A stretch of 35,491 bases of DNA, taken from Deltaproteobacteria bacterium. GTDB lineage: Bacteria > Myxococcota_A > Polyangia > Haliangiales > JADYYK01. Below, one piece after another: positions 25,349 to 35,491 of the stretch (position 1 is its first letter; every line of letters begins with the position of its first letter). The notes under the pieces are model-generated. The model did no database searches. It saw only the letters and a program-made list of their open reading frames with translations, and was not told the DNA's origin. The stretch covers positions 1 to 35,491 of the forward strand of contig JADYYK010000149.1 of NCBI GenBank assembly GCA_020853705.1, in the 5' to 3' direction. The position numbers and the translations under genes are program-made.

Positions 25349-27148
<1,800 letters not shown>

Positions 27149-27157
27149 CCTTTTGCC

Positions 27158-27457
27158 ATGGACATCAGGCTGTTCTGGAAGACCTTCGCCGCCATCTTCG
27201 TGGCCGAGCTGGGCGACAAGACCCAGCTGGCCGCGCTGTCATTCGCGGCCGGTGGATCGTCACGCTGGATCGTGTTCTTCGGCGCCTCGCTGGCGCTGAT
27301 CGCGTCGACCGCGATCGCGGTGCTGGTCGGCGGCGGCCTGGCCAAGGTCATCCCGCCGATCTGGCTCAAGCGCGGCGCGGGCGCGCTGTTCATCGTGATG
27401 GGCGTGCTGTTCCTGCTCGCCAAGCCCGAGGCAGCGCCGGCGCCAGCGCCAAAGTAG
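27158..27457 (+). CDS. small UPF0016/TMEM165 (GDT1)-family cation transporter
   Basis: A 99-residue membrane protein with three hydrophobic helices. The family signature appears once, as AELGDKTQLA in helix 1. Full-length GDT1 proteins carry two such motifs in about 200 residues, while short bacterial forms of this size with one motif are thought to work as dimers. The family exports Mn or Ca. Its ATG is 9 bases from the divergent deacetylase-like start, so the promoter must overlap that gene's start. It ends in a Pro/Ala tail, 23 bases before the next gene. Confidence 0.88.
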   Translation: MDIRLFWKTFAAIFVAELGDKTQLAALSFAAGGSSRWIVFFGASLALIASTAIAVLVGGGLAKVIPPIWLKRGAGALFIVMGVLFLLAKPEAAPAPAPK

Positions 27458-27480
27458 CCGAAACTCAGTAGACTGCCGCC

Positions 27481-28563
27481 ATGGCAGAGCCCGTCAGGAC
27501 CCCGCGTGTGCTGGTCGTCGGTGCCGGTGGCATCGGCGGCATCGTGACCGCCACGCTGCGCGAGCACGATCCCTCCATCATCGGCGAGGTCGTCGCGCTG
27601 ACCACCAACGTCGAGATCGCCCGCGCCACCGAGGACCAGGGCTTCCGCCTCACCGGCGAGGGCGGCGACCGCGTGGTCCCCGGGCGCGCCGTGACCGCGC
27701 TGGAGCCCGGCTCGAAGTTCGACTGGATCCTGCTGTGCACCCAGCCGCCCCAGGTCGAGGCCGCCGCGAAGAGCGCCCTGCCCCACCTGGCCGATGGCGG
27801 CGCCATGGTGTGCTTCCAGAACGGCCTGTGCGAGACCCGCGTGGCGCGCGTGCTGGAGGACGCCGGCGTGCCCTCGCGCGGTCGCGTGGTCGGGGCCGTG
27901 GTGGCCTGGGGCGCCGCCATGCCCGAGCCCGGCCTGTACGAGCGCACCTCGGCCGGCGGCTTCACCATCGGCCTGCCCGGCGGCGAGGTCGACCCGCGCC
28001 TGGAGCAGCTGGCCCTGCTGCTGGAGGCCATCGGCCCGGTGGTCATCTCCAAGAACCTGCTCGGCGCGCGCTGGTCCAAGCTGGCCATCAACTGCGCCAT
28101 CTCGACCATCGGCACCCTGGCCGGCGTGCGCCTGGGGTCGGTGCTGATCCACCGCTTCGCGCGGCGGCTGGCGCTCGACCTCATGACCGAGGCGGTCGCG
28201 GTCGCGCGCGCCGAGAAGGTCCGCCTGGAGAAGGTCTCGGGCACCCTGGACCTCGACTGGATCGCGCTGACCGAGGCCGAGCGCCGCGCCGCCGGCTCGC
28301 CGGGCCTGGTGGCCAAGCACGCCATGCTGCTGGCGGTGGGCGCGCGCTACCGCAAGATGCGCTCGTCGATGCTGACCGCCATCGAGCGCGGCCGCCCGCC
28401 CGCGGTCGACTTCCTGAACGGCGAGGTGGTCAGCCACGCCGCCCGCCACGGCATCGACACCCCGTTCAACACCGAGGCCCAGCGCCTGGTGCACGCCATC
28501 GCGCGCAAGGAGCTGTCACCCGCGATGTCGACGCTGCGCCGCCTGGCCGACCCGACGACCTAG
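27481..28563 (+). CDS. ketopantoate reductase family (ApbA/PanE) protein
   Basis: A 360-residue NADP-dependent dehydrogenase. The N-terminal Rossmann fold starts VLVVGAGGIGG. The central FQNG motif and the C-terminal helical part with catalytic Lys in WSKLAINCAIS, then DFLNGEVV, are all family features. PanE reduces 2-dehydropantoate to pantoate in coenzyme A synthesis. Related members act on other 2-oxo acids, and this one is about 60 residues longer than E. coli PanE, so I do not assign panE with confidence. It starts 23 bases after the transporter gene and precedes the signal peptidase gene by 35 bases, probably one rightward operon. Confidence 0.87.
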   Translation: MAEPVRTPRVLVVGAGGIGGIVTATLREHDPSIIGEVVALTTNVEIARATEDQGFRLTGEGGDRVVPGRAVTALEPGSKFDWILLCTQPPQVEAAAKSALPHLADGGAMVCFQNGLCETRVARVLEDAGVPSRGRVVGAVVAWGAAMPEPGLYERTSAGGFTIGLPGGEVDPRLEQLALLLEAIGPVVISKNLLGARWSKLAINCAISTIGTLAGVRLGSVLIHRFARRLALDLMTEAVAVARAEKVRLEKVSGTLDLDWIALTEAERRAAGSPGLVAKHAMLLAVGARYRKMRSSMLTAIERGRPPAVDFLNGEVVSHAARHGIDTPFNTEAQRLVHAIARKELSPAMSTLRRLADPTT

Positions 28564-28598
28564 GGAACAAACCCGCCCCGTCGCAGGTTTGCCCCGGC

Positions 28599-29234
28599 AT
28601 GGGTACCCCCTTGCCTCCCGCCAGCGCTGCCCCCATGTCGCGGCTGCGTCGCTTCCGCACCGCGGTCATGCCGCTCGCCATCATCGTGCTGACCATGCTG
28701 ACCGTGCGCGCGTCGCTGGCCGATCACGTCCGCGTGCCCACCGGGTCGATGCAGCCCACGGTGGCCATCGGGGATCGCGTCATCGTCAACAAGGCCGCCT
28801 ATGGCGTGCGGGTGCCCGGGACGCAGGTCTGGCTGGCGCGCTTCGCGGGGCCGGCGGTCGGCGACGTCGTGGTGCTCGACGCGCCTGATGAAGACAAGCT
28901 GCTGCTCAAGCGCGTGGTCGCGGGCCCGGGCGACACCATCGCGGTGCACCGCGGCGAGATCACCCTGAACGGCGTGGCGCAGCCCATCACGACGGTGGGC
29001 GCGCTGGCGTTCGAGACCCTGAACGGCCGCGCCCACCCGGTCCGCCTGGATCGCCAAGGCGGCCCCGACTATGGCCCCGAGACGCTGCCCGCCGGGCGCT
29101 ACCTGGTCATGGGTGACAACCGGGGCGACAGCCGCGATGGCCGGTATTTCGGCCTGATCTCGCGCGACGCCATCCTGGGCCGCGCCGCCCTGGTGTTCAT
29201 GCGCCAGGGCAGCCCGACCTGGCGCGGACTCTGA
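28599..29234 (+). CDS. lepB: signal peptidase I
   Basis: A 211-residue type I signal peptidase that removes Sec/Tat signal peptides at the outer face of the inner membrane. One N-terminal anchor helix (about residues 22-38) comes first. Catalytic Ser 50 is in PTGSMQPT and the general-base Lys 104 in LLKRVVAGPGD. The GDNRGDSRDGRYFG box lies near the end. The sequence lacks the long extra loop of the E. coli enzyme. ATG 28599 is preferred; ATG 28635 would also keep the anchor. A weak 6-bp hairpin lies in the 35-base gap after the reductase gene. Confidence 0.94.
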   Translation: MGTPLPPASAAPMSRLRRFRTAVMPLAIIVLTMLTVRASLADHVRVPTGSMQPTVAIGDRVIVNKAAYGVRVPGTQVWLARFAGPAVGDVVVLDAPDEDKLLLKRVVAGPGDTIAVHRGEITLNGVAQPITTVGALAFETLNGRAHPVRLDRQGGPDYGPETLPAGRYLVMGDNRGDSRDGRYFGLISRDAILGRAALVFMRQGSPTWRGL

Positions 29235-29262
29235 CCGCCCGCGCGTGGTAGCATCGCCTCGG

Positions 29263-30648
29263 ATGTCGTCGAGGACGCTGGTCAGCCTCCCGGAGCTGTT
29301 CGCGGAGACGCCGAGCCACGTGGCGCTCGAGGCGGAGCTGCGCGGCGAGCTGCCGCCGCCCATCGCGCGCGCCCGTGACGGGGTGGAGCCGCCCCCGGTC
29401 ACCGTCGGCTCCATCATCGCCGAGCGCTACGAGGTCGAGGGCACCATCGGCGAGGGCGGCATGGGCCGCGTCTTCAAGGTGCGCCACCGCCAGCTCGGCA
29501 AGCGCTTCGCCCTCAAGCTGATGCACGGCAACTTCCACGGCGACAACCGGCTGCGCGAGCTGTTCTACCGCGAGGCCCGGCTGGCCTCGTCGCTGTCACA
29601 CCCCAACATCGTGTCGATCGTGGACTTCGGCGAAGACGCCGACCTGCGCCCCTACATGGTGATGGAGCTGGTCGAGGGAGAGCCGCTGCACAAGCGCATG
29701 CAGCAGGGTTTCCTGACCCTGAAGCAGACCTTCGACATCATGCTCGGGGTCGCCGAGGCGCTGCACTACGTGCACCAGCGCGACATCGTGCACTGCGATC
29801 TCAAGCCCGAGAACATCCTCATCGTCGAGGAGAAGGGCGAGGGCCGCCGCAAGACCGCCATCAAGCTGCTCGATTTCGGCCTGGCGCGCCTGTCCACCGG
29901 GCGCATGTCGGCGACCCGCCTGGAGGGCACGCCTGACTACATGGCGCCCGAGAAGATCGTGGGCGGCCAGCCGCGACCATCGATGGACGTCTATGGCCTG
30001 GGCTGCCTGGGCTACGCCCTGCTGGCCGGGCGCACGCCGTTCTCGGGCAGCATCGAGGAGGTCCTCGAGGGCCACGTGCAGCGCATGCCGCCGCTGCCCT
30101 CGGTGGTGCGCGGCGAGCAGATCGACGAGCGCGCCGAGGCCCTGGTCATGAAGGCGCTGGCCAAGGATCCCGCCGACCGCCAGAAGGACATGGCGGCCAT
30201 GCTGTACGAGATCCGCACCCTGATGGACATGCTGGGCTGGGGCCGCAAGCGCGCACCCTTCGTCAAGGTGACCACCACGACCGCCGCCGAGGGCCGCGCG
30301 GTCACCGCGGCCACGGTGTTCGACCTGTCCCCGGTGCCGCTGGCCGCGGTCGACATCGACGGCAACATCGTCATCGCCAACAAGTCGTTCGCCCAGTTCG
30401 TCACCGGCAGCGCCGACTCCGGCATGGCGGGTCAGGATCTGATGGCCACCCGCCTGGTCGAGATCTGCCCCGATCTCCCGGGCAACATGCGCAAGGTGCA
30501 CATCACCGGCGAGCCGCTGGAGCGCCGCTTCCGGCTGCGCACCGGCGACGGCGGGGTCATCCGCATGGTGATGCAGATCGTGCCCGGCGCGCCCGGCAAG
30601 GGCGACGTGCACCTGGCCATCTTCGCGGCTGATCGCATCGAAGAATAG
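29263..30648 (+). CDS. Ser/Thr protein kinase with C-terminal PAS domain
   Basis: A 461-residue soluble protein. A short N-terminal region (1-55) is followed by a PknB-type kinase domain: Gly loop GEGGMGRV, Lys 85, helix C Glu 104, catalytic loop HCDLKPEN with Asp 179, and DFG at 204-206. APE is present as MAPEK. The usual Arg of HRD is Cys 178, so this is a non-RD kinase. At about 345-450 there is a PAS domain (VPLAAVDIDGNIVIANKSFAQFV) that could bind a small molecule or sense redox. No transmembrane segment is seen. ATG 29263 is chosen over GTG 29245. The gene follows lepB by 28 bases on the same strand and converges with purT. Confidence 0.93.
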   Translation: MSSRTLVSLPELFAETPSHVALEAELRGELPPPIARARDGVEPPPVTVGSIIAERYEVEGTIGEGGMGRVFKVRHRQLGKRFALKLMHGNFHGDNRLRELFYREARLASSLSHPNIVSIVDFGEDADLRPYMVMELVEGEPLHKRMQQGFLTLKQTFDIMLGVAEALHYVHQRDIVHCDLKPENILIVEEKGEGRRKTAIKLLDFGLARLSTGRMSATRLEGTPDYMAPEKIVGGQPRPSMDVYGLGCLGYALLAGRTPFSGSIEEVLEGHVQRMPPLPSVVRGEQIDERAEALVMKALAKDPADRQKDMAAMLYEIRTLMDMLGWGRKRAPFVKVTTTTAAEGRAVTAATVFDLSPVPLAAVDIDGNIVIANKSFAQFVTGSADSGMAGQDLMATRLVEICPDLPGNMRKVHITGEPLERRFRLRTGDGGVIRMVMQIVPGAPGKGDVHLAIFAADRIEE

Positions 30649-30660
30649 CGGGTAGCGCCG

Positions 30661-31842
30661 CTACAGGTTGACCGTGACGGCGGCGGCGACGCGCGCGGCC
30701 TTGGCGCGGGCGGCCTCGATCCCCTCGGCCAGCGCCAGCGCCACCCCCATGCGGCGATGGCCACGCACCTCGGGCTTGCCGAACAGACGCAGCTGGGTGT
30801 CGGGCTCGGCCAGCGCGGCCTCCAGGCCGCCGTACGACGGCGCGTCGCTGTCACCGTCGGCCAGCACCACATAGGACGCCGCGGCGCCGCGCTGGCGGAT
30901 GTTGGGGATGGGCAGCCCCAGGATGGCGCGCACGTGCAGCGCGAACTGCGACAGGTCCTGCGAGATCATCGTCACCATGCCGGTGTCGTGGGGCCGCGGG
31001 CTGACCTCGCTGAACCAGACCTGATCGCGACGCACGAACAGCTCGACGCCGAAGATCCCGCGCCCGCCCAGCGCGCCGGTGACCACGCCGGCGATCCGTC
31101 GCGCCTCCTCCAGCGCCTTGGGCGACATCGGCTGCGGCTGCCAGGACTCCCAGTAGTCACCCTTGACCTGGCGGTGGCCGATGGGCTCGCAGAAGGTGGT
31201 GCCGCCGGCGTGGCGCACCGTCAGCTGCGTGATCTCGTACTCGAAGTCGATGAAGCCCTCGACGATGACGCGGCCCTTGCCGGCGCGACCGCCCTCCTGG
31301 GCGTAGCGCCAGGCGGCGTCGACGTCACCCAGCGCGCGCACCAGGCTCTGGCCCTTGCCCGACGACGACATCACCGGCTTGACCAGGCAGGGCGCGCCGA
31401 TCTCGCGCACCGCGGCCTGGTACTCGTCCTCGGTCGACGCGAAGCGGTACGGCGAGGTCTGAAGGCCCAGCTCCTCGGCGGCCAGGCGGCGGATCCCCTC
31501 ACGATCCATGGTCAGGCGCGCGGCGCGCGCGGTCGGGATGACGTGGAAGCCCTCGGCCTCGAGCTCGAGCAGGGTCTCGGTCGCGATGGCCTCGATCTCG
31601 GGCACGATGAAGTCGGGTCGCTCGGCCTCGATGACCTTGCGCAGCGCGGCGCCGTCGAGCATGGGTAGCACGTGCGCGGTGTGCGCGACCTGCATCGCCG
31701 GCGCCCCGGCGTAGCGGTCGCACGCGATGACGTGGACGCCGAGGCGCTGGGCCTCGATGGCGACCTCCTTGCCCAGCTCGCCCGAGCCCAGCAGCATCAG
31801 CTTGGTCGCGGTGCGGGTGCGCGGCGTCCCCAGCGTCAGCAT
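30661..31842 (-). CDS. purT: formate-dependent phosphoribosylglycinamide formyltransferase
   Basis: A 393-residue ATP-grasp enzyme, about the length of E. coli PurT. It makes formylglycinamide ribonucleotide from GAR, formate and ATP in purine synthesis. Evidence is the N-terminal LMLLGSGELGKEVAIEAQRLG, the ATP loop SSSGKGQS, EGFIDFEYEIT, CEPIGHRQVKGDYWESWQP and the SEVSPRPHDTGMVTM and GKPEVRGHRRMGVALA segments, which follow the family closely. The ATG shares its A with the stop TGA of the Sel1 lipoprotein gene, so coupling is expected although the two products have no known link. A longer frame upstream is an antisense or out-of-frame extension. Confidence 0.97.
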   Translation of the reverse strand: MLTLGTPRTRTATKLMLLGSGELGKEVAIEAQRLGVHVIACDRYAGAPAMQVAHTAHVLPMLDGAALRKVIEAERPDFIVPEIEAIATETLLELEAEGFHVIPTARAARLTMDREGIRRLAAEELGLQTSPYRFASTEDEYQAAVREIGAPCLVKPVMSSSGKGQSLVRALGDVDAAWRYAQEGGRAGKGRVIVEGFIDFEYEITQLTVRHAGGTTFCEPIGHRQVKGDYWESWQPQPMSPKALEEARRIAGVVTGALGGRGIFGVELFVRRDQVWFSEVSPRPHDTGMVTMISQDLSQFALHVRAILGLPIPNIRQRGAAASYVVLADGDSDAPSYGGLEAALAEPDTQLRLFGKPEVRGHRRMGVALALAEGIEAARAKAARVAAAVTVNL

Positions 31843-32603
31843 CACTGACACGCGTCCTGGAAGCCCAGGGTGCAGGCGCGCTGGCGCAGCTTGCTGGCCA
31901 GCGCGACGTCCTTGGCCACGCCGACGCCGCCCTCGGTCAGATCGGCCAGCACCGAGCAGCTCTGCGCGTGCTCGCCGTCGCACGCCTTGCTCAGCAGCAC
32001 CGCGGCGGCCTTGTGGTCCTGCTTGACCCCGAGGCCGTTGAAGTACAGCGCGGCCAGGTTGCCGCAGCCGTCCATGTCGGCCCCGTCGCAGGCCTTCTTG
32101 TAGAGATCGCGGGCCTGGTCGAGATCGGCCGCGACGCCCTGCCCGTTCTCGTACAGGTAGCCCAGGTTCACGCAGCCCGGCATGGCGCCGCCGTCGCACA
32201 CCTTCTTGTAAAGGGGCGCCGCCTTGGCGCCGGCGCCGCGCTGATCGTGGAAGAAGCCCAGGCTGTTGCACGCCGGCAGGTCGCCAGCGTCACACTTGGC
32301 GCCGACCAGCTCCTCGAAGCGGGCGCAGCCGGCCTCGGCGCCCGCGACGCAGGCGCGCTTGTAGATGTTGATGGCGCCGGCCTCGTCGCCCTGCGCGGCG
32401 TGGGCATCGGCGACGCGCACACAGGCGGCGCCATCACCGGCCTTGCACGCGGCCGGGTCGCTGGCGGGTTGCGGGGACGGCGTCGGTTTCGGGGCGGCCT
32501 TGCCGGCAGGGCCACAGCCCGCGCTGACGCTGACGCTGACGATGACGAGGAGGATGAGGAGAGGACCCAGGGCGACCGAGCAGGGCAGCTTGAGCGCGCG
32601 CAT
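31842..32603 (-). CDS. Cys-rich Sel1-repeat lipoprotein (Hcp-like)
   Basis: A 253-residue secreted protein. The signal peptide is LLILLVIVSVSVSAGC (candidate lipidated Cys 30), partly made of hexamer repeats. A Pro-rich tether follows, then about six Sel1-like helical repeats. Nearly every repeat carries a Cys pair about 8 residues apart, as in KACDGADMDGC and KVCDGGAMPGC, which in the Helicobacter Hcp family form one disulfide per repeat. Such proteins act as protein-interaction scaffolds in the periplasm or outside. It starts 18 bases after the acyl-CoA ligase gene and overlaps purT by one base. Confidence 0.9.
   Translation of the reverse strand: MRALKLPCSVALGPLLILLVIVSVSVSAGCGPAGKAAPKPTPSPQPASDPAACKAGDGAACVRVADAHAAQGDEAGAINIYKRACVAGAEAGCARFEELVGAKCDAGDLPACNSLGFFHDQRGAGAKAAPLYKKVCDGGAMPGCVNLGYLYENGQGVAADLDQARDLYKKACDGADMDGCGNLAALYFNGLGVKQDHKAAAVLLSKACDGEHAQSCSVLADLTEGGVGVAKDVALASKLRQRACTLGFQDACQ
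32523..32561. repeat. hexamer repeat inside a lipoprotein signal peptide
   Basis: On the plus strand GCTGAC occurs three times in tandem, followed by GATGAC and GAGGAG/GATGAG variants. On the minus strand this encodes the hydrophobic core and Ser-Val-Ser-Val-Ser end of the Sel1 lipoprotein signal peptide. Confidence 0.75.
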
Positions 32604-32620
32604 CCGCGCAGTGTAGCCGA

Positions 32621-34057
32621 TCAGCTGCCGGGCGCGGCTCGCAGCGCGGGGTGGCTGCGGGCGGCGCGGCGCAGCGGCTTGCCGGTGGGCGACGTGGGCA
32701 GCTCGTCGGGGCTGCCGACCACGACCAGCTGCTTGGGGATCTTGTAGGCCGCGATGCGCCCGTGCAGGAAGGCCAGCAGGGCGGCGGGCGTCGGGGCCGG
32801 CGCGGCGTCGGGGCGGGCGGCGACCAGGGCGACCACGCGCTCGCCCCAGTCGGGATCGGGCAGCCCGGTGACCACGGCGCCGGCGACGTCCGGGTGCTCG
32901 CACAGGGCGCGCTCGACGTCGGCGGGGTAGACGTTGACGCCGCCCGTGATGATGAGGTCGTGCTTGCGATCGACCAGCACCAGCGCGCCGTCGGGCAGCA
33001 CACGGCCGAGATCGCCGACCGAGAGGTGGTCGCCCAGGCGGGTCTGCTGGTCACCCTCGAGATAGGCGGTCATCACCGCGGGGCCGCGCACGTAGATCTC
33101 GCCGACCTCGCCGGGCGCGACGTCACGGCCGGCGGCGTCCACCACGCGCAGGTCGGTGCCAGGCTGCGGCCAGCCGACACAGGCCGGCGGACCGGGCTGC
33201 GCCTCGGGCGGCAGCACGGTCACGGTGCCGGTCTCGGTCGAGCCGTAGAACTCCCACAGCTTGCCGGGGCCCAGCCAGTCCAGCAGGCGGCGCTTGGAGG
33301 CCGGCGCGAAGGGGGCGCCGGCGACGATCCAGGCCCGCACCGAGGACAGGTCGGCGGCGGCGCGCTCGGCGTCGGGCAGCGCCAGCAGGCGCTCGACCTG
33401 GGTCGGCACCAGGAAGAACACGGTGGCGCGGAAGCGCGCGACCTCGGCCAGGAAGCCGCGGGCGTCGAAGCGCGGGATGAGGATGGTGCGGGCACCGGCG
33501 GCGCGGGCGGCGCGCAGGAAGATCCCGGGCGCCGAGTGCGCCAGCGGACACACGATGAGGTGCACGTCGCCCGACGACAGCCGGTAGGTCGCCATCAGCT
33601 CGCGCGCGCGGGCGGCCTCGGCCTCGGGGGTGCGCAGGCAGCCTTTCGGGCGCCCGGTGGTGCCCGAGGTGAACAGCAGGGTGCCGCCGAAGGCGCCGTC
33701 GGGGGTGCTCGGCCCGGGCGCCACGGTGTCGGCCAGCGCATCGAGCGCGGCGAAGTCGAGGCGGCGCGCCCCGCCAGGCAGCGTCAGCGCCAGCGTCGGA
33801 TCCAGGGCGGCGTCGGCCAGCAGCACCCGCGCGTGGGCGCGCGCCATCATCTGCTCGATCTCGGGCGGCGCCAGGCGCGGGTTGACCGGCATCAGGATGA
33901 CGCCCAGCGCGGTGGCGGCGTCGCGCGCGGCGACGAACTCGGGCTGGTTGCCGGCCAGCACCCCGATGATGTCGCCGTGGCCCAGGCCGAGGCTGTGCAG
34001 CGCGCCGCTCCAGCGCGGCACGGTGCGCGCGAGCCAGGCCTCGTCGAGCTCCGCCAT
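32621..34057 (-). CDS. AMP-forming acyl-CoA synthetase family protein
   Basis: A 478-residue adenylate-forming enzyme that activates a carboxylic acid as acyl-AMP and then, in most relatives, as acyl-CoA. The phosphate loop LFTSGTTGRPKG is at about 128-139 and YGSTETG at about 271-277. The hinge and nucleotide region is DLGRVLPDGALVLVDRKHDLIITGGVNVYP. A C-terminal catalytic Lys lies in PTSPTGKPLRR. It is slightly short at the N-terminus compared with typical 500-550 residue members. ATG 34057 is used; ATG 34075 adds six residues. The substrate cannot be deduced. The gene leads the leftward group with the Sel1 lipoprotein and purT. Confidence 0.92.
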   Translation of the reverse strand: MAELDEAWLARTVPRWSGALHSLGLGHGDIIGVLAGNQPEFVAARDAATALGVILMPVNPRLAPPEIEQMMARAHARVLLADAALDPTLALTLPGGARRLDFAALDALADTVAPGPSTPDGAFGGTLLFTSGTTGRPKGCLRTPEAEAARARELMATYRLSSGDVHLIVCPLAHSAPGIFLRAARAAGARTILIPRFDARGFLAEVARFRATVFFLVPTQVERLLALPDAERAAADLSSVRAWIVAGAPFAPASKRRLLDWLGPGKLWEFYGSTETGTVTVLPPEAQPGPPACVGWPQPGTDLRVVDAAGRDVAPGEVGEIYVRGPAVMTAYLEGDQQTRLGDHLSVGDLGRVLPDGALVLVDRKHDLIITGGVNVYPADVERALCEHPDVAGAVVTGLPDPDWGERVVALVAARPDAAPAPTPAALLAFLHGRIAAYKIPKQLVVVGSPDELPTSPTGKPLRRAARSHPALRAAPGS

Positions 34058-34109
34058 GGCGCGAATGTAGCGCATTGCGCGCGCGGTCAGGCCCTGCCAC
34101 GCTGCGCTC

Positions 34110-34661
<552 letters not shown>

Positions 34662-34680
34662 ACCCAGGGTTCGCCTGGGT
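34662..34680 (+). terminator. hairpin just after the TSP3 gene
   Basis: Arms ACCCAGG and CCTGGGT with a 5-base loop begin directly after the stop codon. There is no T-run, so termination may be weak or factor-dependent. It is also the point where the protein ends before the expected OmpA domain. Confidence 0.45.
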
Positions 34681-34930
34681 CGATCTCGCATTCGCGGGCT
34701 CGACCGGCGTCCTGGGTCCAGTCGATCACATCGGGGCTGCGCCCGCCCCACTGGGCGAAGCCCTGACGATTGGTCACATCTCGTGCTGCCTTCGGGCTCG
34801 CCAGCCACGCTCCACGGGCAGTGGGCACCCCGGGGCCCAGAGCCATCTGGGTGACATCCCCAGTGCTGCGGCGCCTGGCCTGCAGACCGCCTCGAGGGTA
34901 GCAACCGAACCGGCCGCACTGACGGCACCA
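34681..34930. other. 250-base gap without a supported gene
   Basis: Between the TSP3 hairpin and the HNH 3' flank repeat. A leftward frame (34622-34846) gives 74 residues with varied composition, but it has no ribosome-binding site and overlaps the TSP3 gene end, so I do not call it. It could be a decayed gene or a non-coding spacer. Confidence 0.3.
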
Positions 34931-35059
34931 GCTCGCGGTGAACGGCCGCGTGGCCGAGGTGCGACCGGCGCTCGGGCGACGGGCTGCGCGGCGGCGGGCC
35001 CGACAAGGGGCCCGCGCATCGCCGCTCCGCCTGGCGCGGCCACGCTCGGCGGGTGGCCG
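34931..35059. repeat. 3' flank repeat of the HNH unit, copy 2
   Basis: Downstream flank of the leftward HNH copy. The first 85 or so bases after its stop nearly match the flank of copy 1, and a shorter stretch matches after a gap, up to about 34931. It contains a perfect 8-bp hairpin at 34994-35015. Confidence 0.75.
34994..35015 (-). terminator. hairpin after the HNH gene, copy 2
   Basis: Perfect arms GCGGGCCC and GGGCCCGC with a 6-base loop, located as in copy 1. There is no T-run; a conserved RNA or terminator structure is possible. Confidence 0.45.
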
Positions 35060-35491
35060 TCAGGCCGGCGCGGCCTCGGCCGCTGGCTGCGCTGGCGCGG
35101 CGCCATAGGGGCGCCCGTCAGCGTGTCGGAAGCCGAAGCCATGCTGCCCACGTGGGTTGCGGGTGACGATGACGCGGCCGTCGTGCACGGCGCGGTGGTG
35201 CGACGCGCACAGGAGGAGCAGGTTGCCCGCGTCGTGGCCGCCGGACTGCGAGCGGTAGATCTGGTGGTGCAGGTCGACCCAGGCGGCGTTGCGGCAGCCC
35301 GGGACCTTGCAGCGGCCGTGATCGCGGCGGGCCACGGCCGCGCGGGTCGCCGCTGGGACCTCACGGGTGGCGGGCACACCGGGACGCGTGGTGTCGATGA
35401 TCGACGCGTCACACAGGGCGACGTGCAGCTCGGCGGGGTCGATGTCGATGACCTGGCCGGCGCCGTCCTGGGTCACGCGCTCACAGCGGTC
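35060..35491 (-). CDS. HNH endonuclease, second copy (5' end outside window)
   Basis: The C-terminal 143 residues of a protein nearly identical to the HNH gene at 21584-22660. About a dozen substitutions are visible and the tail is two residues shorter. The zinc CX4C, LHH motif and GNLLLLCASHHRAVHDG are intact, so the nuclease centre seems functional. The frame runs through the window end, so the start is not visible. It is inverted relative to copy 1, 14 kb away, and shares its 3' flank. Confidence 0.9.
   Translation of the reverse strand, partial: DRCERVTQDGAGQVIDIDPAELHVALCDASIIDTTRPGVPATREVPAATRAAVARRDHGRCKVPGCRNAAWVDLHHQIYRSQSGGHDAGNLLLLCASHHRAVHDGRVIVTRNPRGQHGFGFRHADGRPYGAAPAQPAAEAAPA

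Noticed and set aside
28567..28592. CAAACC/GGTTTG hairpin before lepB as a terminator
   Set aside because: Six weak pairs with a 12-base loop and no T-run, within a probable operon.

Overview
The window looks like a chromosomal segment of a very GC-rich deltaproteobacterial-type bacterium, most likely a member of the Myxococcota. This is an inference. It rests on the strong G/C bias at third codon positions, two Hanks-type protein kinases (one a kinase-ATPase-helical repeat giant), an NtrC-type regulator, many lipoproteins, thrombospondin type 3 repeats and von Willebrand A proteins. There is no rRNA or tRNA marker. I see 29 protein genes, two of which raise boundary questions: a kinase without an ordinary start codon and an HNH gene cut by the window end. 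I found no CRISPR array, no classical insertion sequence and no RNA gene.

Layout. 1-5.8 kb: an envelope cluster of a VWA lipoprotein, two lipoproteins of unknown role and a large VIT-VWA protein with a possible C-terminal beta-barrel. 5.9-8.9 kb: a leftward DevC-DevA-DevB-like export operon. 9.1-10.6 kb: a secreted propeller-like lipoprotein. 10.6-21.1 kb: a long leftward run, which reads in transcription order as ABC ATPase, ABC-2 permease, rhodanese, short-chain dehydrogenase, giant Ser/Thr kinase, sigma-54 response regulator and membrane histidine kinase. 21.6-22.7 kb: an HNH nuclease gene. A near-identical inverted second copy runs off the right end, and the copies share about 120-170 bases of downstream flank. 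22.9-25.3 kb: a Cpx-like module of response regulator, sensor kinase and His-rich Spy/CpxP-like protein, with direct repeats of the CpxR-box type before both the regulator and the CpxP-like gene. 25.3-27.1 kb: a histone-deacetylase-fold enzyme with a long extra C-terminal domain. 27.2-30.6 kb, rightward: a small UPF0016 transporter, a ketopantoate-reductase-family enzyme, signal peptidase I and a PAS-linked kinase. 30.7-34.1 kb, leftward: acyl-CoA ligase, Cys-rich Sel1 lipoprotein and PurT. 34.1-34.7 kb: a TSP3 lipoprotein without the usual OmpA domain.

How the genes fit together. The window is dominated by envelope surveillance and signalling rather than one metabolic pathway. The most coherent system is the Cpx-like one. 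Its sensor has almost no periplasmic loop but a His-rich insert next to HAMP, its accessory protein has a second His-rich stretch, and both transcription units carry matching repeat boxes. Together these suggest a metal- or envelope-stress-responsive autoregulated circuit. Translational coupling through TGATG or ATGA overlaps recurs five times. Several unrelated proteins carry signal peptides, tails or linkers made of hexanucleotide repeats, which seems to be a habit of this genome.
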